From Tardiphaga sp. (GTDB taxonomy: Bacteria; Pseudomonadota; Alphaproteobacteria; Rhizobiales; Xanthobacteraceae), in NCBI GenBank assembly GCA_014377915.1, contig JACMOT010000362.1, forward strand, positions 1 to 8,983: DNA of 8,983 bases, written 5' to 3'. The translations under genes were made by a program, and so were the position numbers. Positions 5,728 through 8,983 of this stretch are shown here, piece after piece; position 1 is the first letter of the stretch; each line of letters starts with the position of its first letter. The notes beneath the pieces were generated by a model. The model saw nothing but the letters and a program-made list of their open reading frames with translations. It did not search any database and was not told where the DNA came from.

Positions 5728-7428
5728 ATGTCACGCATCCGCTTCAACCGCAACAAAGCCAGACTGATGGGATTGCTCGGCATCCGTGCAAGGCTTGTCC
5801 TTCTCGCCCTTATCCTGGTCGGGCCGTTGATGGCCGAACGCATCCGCTCGCTGGAATATTCGCGGTCACAACAGGTCGAGCTCGCCGCCCGCGATTTCGC
5901 CAGCGTTGCCGAACACAGCTCGAACGCCCAGCGCGAAGTGTTCGCGTCCGTGGAAGCGGTGCTGAAGTCGTCGGCCTACATCTATACATCCGCCGCCCAT
6001 GTCGACCGCAGCTGCGCCATCATGCGCGCCAGCCTGCGCGGCGATATGCCCTGGATCCGGAGCCTGACGGTGGCTGCCAGGGACGGCACGGCGATGTGCT
6101 CGACATGGCCCGAAGCGGTCGAGAGCGGGCTGAATTTCGGCAACCGACCCTATTTCAGGAAGGCGCTTGAAAGCGGCGAATTCGTCGTCAGCGACTATCT
6201 GTTCAGCCGCATGACTAACCAGCCGACGGTAATGGCGGCCTATCTCGCCCCGGGTATCAACAATGCCGATGACGCGGTGATCCTGGCCGCGATCAATCTC
6301 GACTGGATTTCCAGGATCATGAGCAATCTGGGCAACCGGCCCGGCGTATCGGCCGTGCTGGTTGATCCCGCAGGAACCGTGCTCGCGGCGCCGCCCGGGC
6401 AGACCGCCATGATCGGGCGGTTGATCGACGACCCTGCGATACTGCGGGCCATCGCGGCGCATGCGGCTAATTCCGATCGCCTGGCCGGGTCACTGTCCTT
6501 CGCGGCCAGTGACGGCAGCCCGCGTATGATTTCCTACGCCGCCATTTCCGGCAACGGCGCGCAGCTGTTGGTGAGCATCGACGAGGCGCGCGTGGCTGCG
6601 TCAGCGGATCGCGATATCCGCACCGCTTATCTGCAGCTCGGCTTTCTCTGCCTGTTCGCGCTGCTTGGCGCGCTGGTGGTGGCGGAGCGCCTGATCATCA
6701 AGCCGATCGAGATGATGGCGACGATGGCGCAACATTTCGGTCGCGGCGACTGGTCGGCGCGGATGGCGCGCAACCGTCTGCCCGCCGAGTTCATTCCGCT
6801 GGCCAAGGCGTTTTACGGCATGGCGGCACGGTTGCGAGGTCGCGAGCGCGAGCTGCGCGCCAGCAATGAGCAGCTAACCGTGCTGGCCTCGATCGACATG
6901 CTGTCCGGCCTCGCCAACCGCCGGGGCTTCCAGAGCCGGCTCGATTTCGAGTGGCTGAAGGCCCAGCAATCCGGCGAGGGCCTGACGCTGCTGATGATCG
7001 ATGTCGACCACTTCAAGATGTTCAACGACACCTACGGCCATCCGGCGGGCGACGTCTGTCTGGCACGGGTTGGAGAGGCGCTGGCAGATCTCGCCACCCG
7101 GAATGCCGGTTTCGCCGGCCGCTACGGCGGCGAGGAGTTTTGCCTGTTGTTGCCGAACGCCGAGGCCGCGCGGGCGATGCAGGTCGGCGAGCTGGTTCGG
7201 GATGCCATCTGGAGTCTCGCAATACCGCACGCCACCAGCGCCTACCAGCAGGTGACGGCCAGTATCGGCGTGGCTGTGGTGACGCCGGCCGAACTCGAAC
7301 AGTCGAGGGACTTGATCGAGGCCGCCGATGCCGCGCTGTATGCCGCCAAACGGCGCGGCCGCAACATGGTGATCGAGCACGGCTTTGTGCGAGCGTTCGG
7401 GACCTCGATGGTGTCGTTGACGGGGTGA
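5728..7428 (+). CDS. Membrane-bound diguanylate cyclase (periplasmic sensor - HAMP - GGDEF)
   Basis: This 566-residue inner-membrane protein is predicted to make cyclic di-GMP from two GTP in response to a periplasmic signal. After a basic N-terminus comes membrane helix 1 (about 20-37), then a periplasmic domain (about 38-300) that looks like a Cache/PDC sensor (NRPYFRKALESGEFVVSDYL, 139-158). This domain holds Cys96 and Cys124. Membrane helix 2 spans about 301-319. A HAMP linker follows (about 320-374, with IIKPIEMM), then a short helix and the GGDEF domain (about 385-550). The active site is GGEEF at 467-471; metal ligand Asp425 (MIDVDHFKMFNDTYGH) and substrate residues Asn433 and Asp434 are present, so it should be active. 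The inhibitory I-site, normally RxxD five residues before the motif, reads RNAG (458-461). There is no EAL domain. The ligand sensed is unknown. It is transcribed toward leuS but separated from it by 203 bp. Confidence 0.92.
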   Translation: MSRIRFNRNKARLMGLLGIRARLVLLALILVGPLMAERIRSLEYSRSQQVELAARDFASVAEHSSNAQREVFASVEAVLKSSAYIYTSAAHVDRSCAIMRASLRGDMPWIRSLTVAARDGTAMCSTWPEAVESGLNFGNRPYFRKALESGEFVVSDYLFSRMTNQPTVMAAYLAPGINNADDAVILAAINLDWISRIMSNLGNRPGVSAVLVDPAGTVLAAPPGQTAMIGRLIDDPAILRAIAAHAANSDRLAGSLSFAASDGSPRMISYAAISGNGAQLLVSIDEARVAASADRDIRTAYLQLGFLCLFALLGALVVAERLIIKPIEMMATMAQHFGRGDWSARMARNRLPAEFIPLAKAFYGMAARLRGRERELRASNEQLTVLASIDMLSGLANRRGFQSRLDFEWLKAQQSGEGLTLLMIDVDHFKMFNDTYGHPAGDVCLARVGEALADLATRNAGFAGRYGGEEFCLLLPNAEAARAMQVGELVRDAIWSLAIPHATSAYQQVTASIGVAVVTPAELEQSRDLIEAADAALYAAKRRGRNMVIEHGFVRAFGTSMVSLTG

Positions 7429-7631
7429 AATCGCGATGCCGCGGCGGCGGTGGCCAACCGCAGCCCGGAAATGACCCCGACCAGACCCGGGAGTCCGTAG
7501 TCGCACCCGGCAGGCTCGGACACGGCAAGCGCGTCCGGGAATGACGCTCCGGACCCGCAAACCATTGACCCCGTGCACTCTTTCGTGGCCTAGTCGCGCG
7601 CCTTAAGCCCCGGAACAGACTGCCAAATCGC
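7429..7631 (+). promoter_or_regulatory. Intergenic region upstream of leuS with REP-like motifs and possible promoter
   Basis: This 203 bp gap shows no credible gene. Its first part is G+C-rich and holds two like-oriented relatives of a CCCGGgATGAC motif: CCCGGAAATGAC (7464-7475) and TCCGGGAATGAC (7534-7545), 70 bp apart. A GTCCGG/CCGGAC stem (7533-7538 and 7549-7554) covers the second. A possible leuS promoter is TTGACC (7565-7570) with CCTAGT (7589-7594) after an 18 bp spacer; the -10 match is weak. No good Shine-Dalgarno precedes leuS; GGAA at 7612 is too far away. Confidence 0.4.
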
Positions 7632-8983
7632 ATGATCAACGAACGCTACAACGCCCGCGAGACCGAACCGCGCTGGCAGCGCCAGTGGGATGAGCTGGCG
7701 ATTTTCGCCACCAAGAATTCCGATCCCCGGCCGAAATATTACGTGCTCGAGATGTTCCCGTATCCGTCGGGCCGCATCCATATGGGCCATGTCCGCAACT
7801 ATACCATGGGCGATGTGGTGGCGCGCTTCCAGCGCGCGCAGGGCAAGAACGTGCTGCACCCGATGGGCTGGGACGCCTTTGGCATGCCCGCGGAAAACGC
7901 CGCGATGGCCAACAAGGTGCATCCCAAGACCTGGACCTACGAAAACATCGCTTCGATGAAGAAGCAGCTGAAATCGATGGGCCTGTCGCTGGACTGGGCG
8001 CGTGAATTCGCGACCTGCGACCCCGCTTATTACAAGCATCAGCAGCGCATGTTCCTCGACTTCCTGGCGGCAGGCCTTGTCGAGCGCAAGCAGTCGAAGG
8101 TGAACTGGGATCCGGTCGACATGACCGTGCTCGCCAATGAGCAGGTGATCGATGGCCGCGGCTGGCGTTCCGGCGCCGAGGTCGAGCAGCGCGAGTTGAC
8201 GCAGTGGTTCTTCAAGATCAGCAAATATTCCGACGAACTGTTGTCGGCGCTGGATACGCTGGACCGCTGGCCCGACAAGGTCCGCACCATGCAGCGCAAC
8301 TGGATCGGCAAGTCGGAAGGGTTGCGTTTCGATTTCGGTCTGGTCGGCGCGCCCACTGGATTCGACACGCTGCCGGTGTTCACCACCCGGCCCGACACCA
8401 TGTACGGCCCGACCTTCGCGGCGATCTCGCCCGATCACCCGCTGGCTAAAGCGTTGGCGGAGAGCAATCCCGAGGTCGCGGCGTTCAACGAAAAATGCCG
8501 CCACATGGGCACCTCGCAGGCCGAGATCGATACCGCGGAAAAACTCGGCTTCGACACCGGCATCAAGGTCACGCATCCGGCGGACGCCTCCTGGACACTG
8601 CCGCTGTACATCGCCAATTTCGTGCTGATGGATTACGGCACCGGCGCCATCATCGGCTGCCCGGCGCATGACCAGCGCGATCTCGACTTCGCCCGCAAAT
8701 ATGATTTGCCCGTGCTCGACGTGTTCGTGCCGGTCGGCAGCGACGAGCGCGTTCAGGACATCGCCTTCGTGCCTGGCAAGACTGACACCGTGCAATATGT
8801 CCGCTGGGTCGGCGAGCCCGGCGTGATGACCTGCGAAGAAGCCATGAAGCAGTCGCTCGAGATTTTCGTGCGCGACGGCTGGGGCAAGCGCGAGATCAAC
8901 TTCCGCCTGCGCGACTGGGGCATTTCGCGGCAGCGCTACTGGGGCTGCCCGATCCCGATCATCCATTGCGAGGTCTGCGGTAC
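7632..8983 (+). CDS. leuS: Leucyl-tRNA synthetase, N-terminal half (3' truncated by window edge)
   Basis: The window ends after 450 complete codons of this class I enzyme, which attaches leucine to tRNA-Leu; full-length bacterial enzymes have about 860-880 residues. The ATP-binding HIGH motif is HMGH at residues 50-53 ([20 protein letters not shown] in context), followed by [14 protein letters not shown]. The CP1 editing domain that removes misactivated amino acids is intact as far as seen: the threonine-rich site TTRPDT is at 251-256, and [16 protein letters not shown] ends with Asp347, which aligns with the editing-essential Asp345 of E. coli. The last visible part, [20 protein letters not shown], is the return to the catalytic core. 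KMSKS and the anticodon-binding domain lie beyond the edge. The ATG at 7632 begins the normal N-terminus ([15 protein letters not shown]). No internal defect is visible. Confidence 0.98.
   Translation, partial: MINERYNARETEPRWQRQWDELAIFATKNSDPRPKYYVLEMFPYPSGRIHMGHVRNYTMGDVVARFQRAQGKNVLHPMGWDAFGMPAENAAMANKVHPKTWTYENIASMKKQLKSMGLSLDWAREFATCDPAYYKHQQRMFLDFLAAGLVERKQSKVNWDPVDMTVLANEQVIDGRGWRSGAEVEQRELTQWFFKISKYSDELLSALDTLDRWPDKVRTMQRNWIGKSEGLRFDFGLVGAPTGFDTLPVFTTRPDTMYGPTFAAISPDHPLAKALAESNPEVAAFNEKCRHMGTSQAEIDTAEKLGFDTGIKVTHPADASWTLPLYIANFVLMDYGTGAIIGCPAHDQRDLDFARKYDLPVLDVFVPVGSDERVQDIAFVPGKTDTVQYVRWVGEPGVMTCEEAMKQSLEIFVRDGWGKREINFRLRDWGISRQRYWGCPIPIIHCEVCG

Noticed and set aside
875..7495. GANTC (CcrM methylation) sites in intergenic regions at 875, 4331, 5664 and 7491
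   Set aside because: At this base composition one site is expected about every 300 bp, so four in roughly 1 kb of intergenic DNA is near chance.
6874..7578. Minus-strand open frame of 234 codons opposite the cyclase GGDEF domain
   Set aside because: The plus-strand protein is unmistakable here, and the antisense product shows no domain and reads as a composition effect. The same applies to 5866-6462 and 1157-1768 on the minus strand.
7590..8966. Open frame of 458 codons on the minus strand, opposite leuS
   Set aside because: It is a mirror of the strongly conserved leuS reading frame in G+C-rich DNA, where antisense stops are rare. The translation is rich in His, Arg and Asp without a recognisable domain, and it lies entirely against an essential gene.

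Overview
This is an ordinary stretch of alphaproteobacterial chromosome. The protein types, the high G+C content, the gene set (ftsK, lolA, an exonuclease III gene, yggS, leuS) and the intergenic repeat units point to the Hyphomicrobiales, most likely a Bradyrhizobium/Rhodopseudomonas-type member of the Nitrobacteraceae. That placement is recognition from memory, not a database result. I see no transposase, integrase, tRNA, rRNA, CRISPR array, toxin-antitoxin pair or recognisable defence gene.

Left part (1-2891, plus strand): the 3' end of ftsK (chromosome translocase), then lolA (periplasmic lipoprotein carrier), then a gene for an exonuclease III family enzyme. The 199 bp between lolA and the exonuclease gene is filled by a composite inverted repeat of about 170 bp. 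The exonuclease gene converges on the next block, and the two stop codons lie in opposite arms of one inverted repeat.

Middle part (2948-5646): an OmpR/PhoB-type response regulator and a small cyclic-nucleotide-binding-domain protein read leftward as a probable two-gene unit, with no histidine kinase beside them. A YkuD-type L,D-transpeptidase gene reads rightward from the same 192 bp divergent control region, which carries two pairs of 21-bp-spaced direct repeats and a palindrome. The transpeptidase gene converges on yggS (PLP homeostasis protein) with only 8 bp between stop codons, and a perfect palindrome sits there.

Right part (5728-8983): a membrane-bound diguanylate cyclase (periplasmic sensor, HAMP, GGEEF active site, degenerate inhibitory site), divergent from yggS. 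It is followed by a 203 bp gap and the first 450 codons of leuS (leucyl-tRNA synthetase), which runs off the window.

No convincing undescribed system is present. The most useful leads are the divergent promoter shared by the orphan regulator and the transpeptidase, the lack of a visible export signal on that transpeptidase, the lost I-site of the cyclase, and several stop-codon-spanning or helically spaced intergenic repeats.
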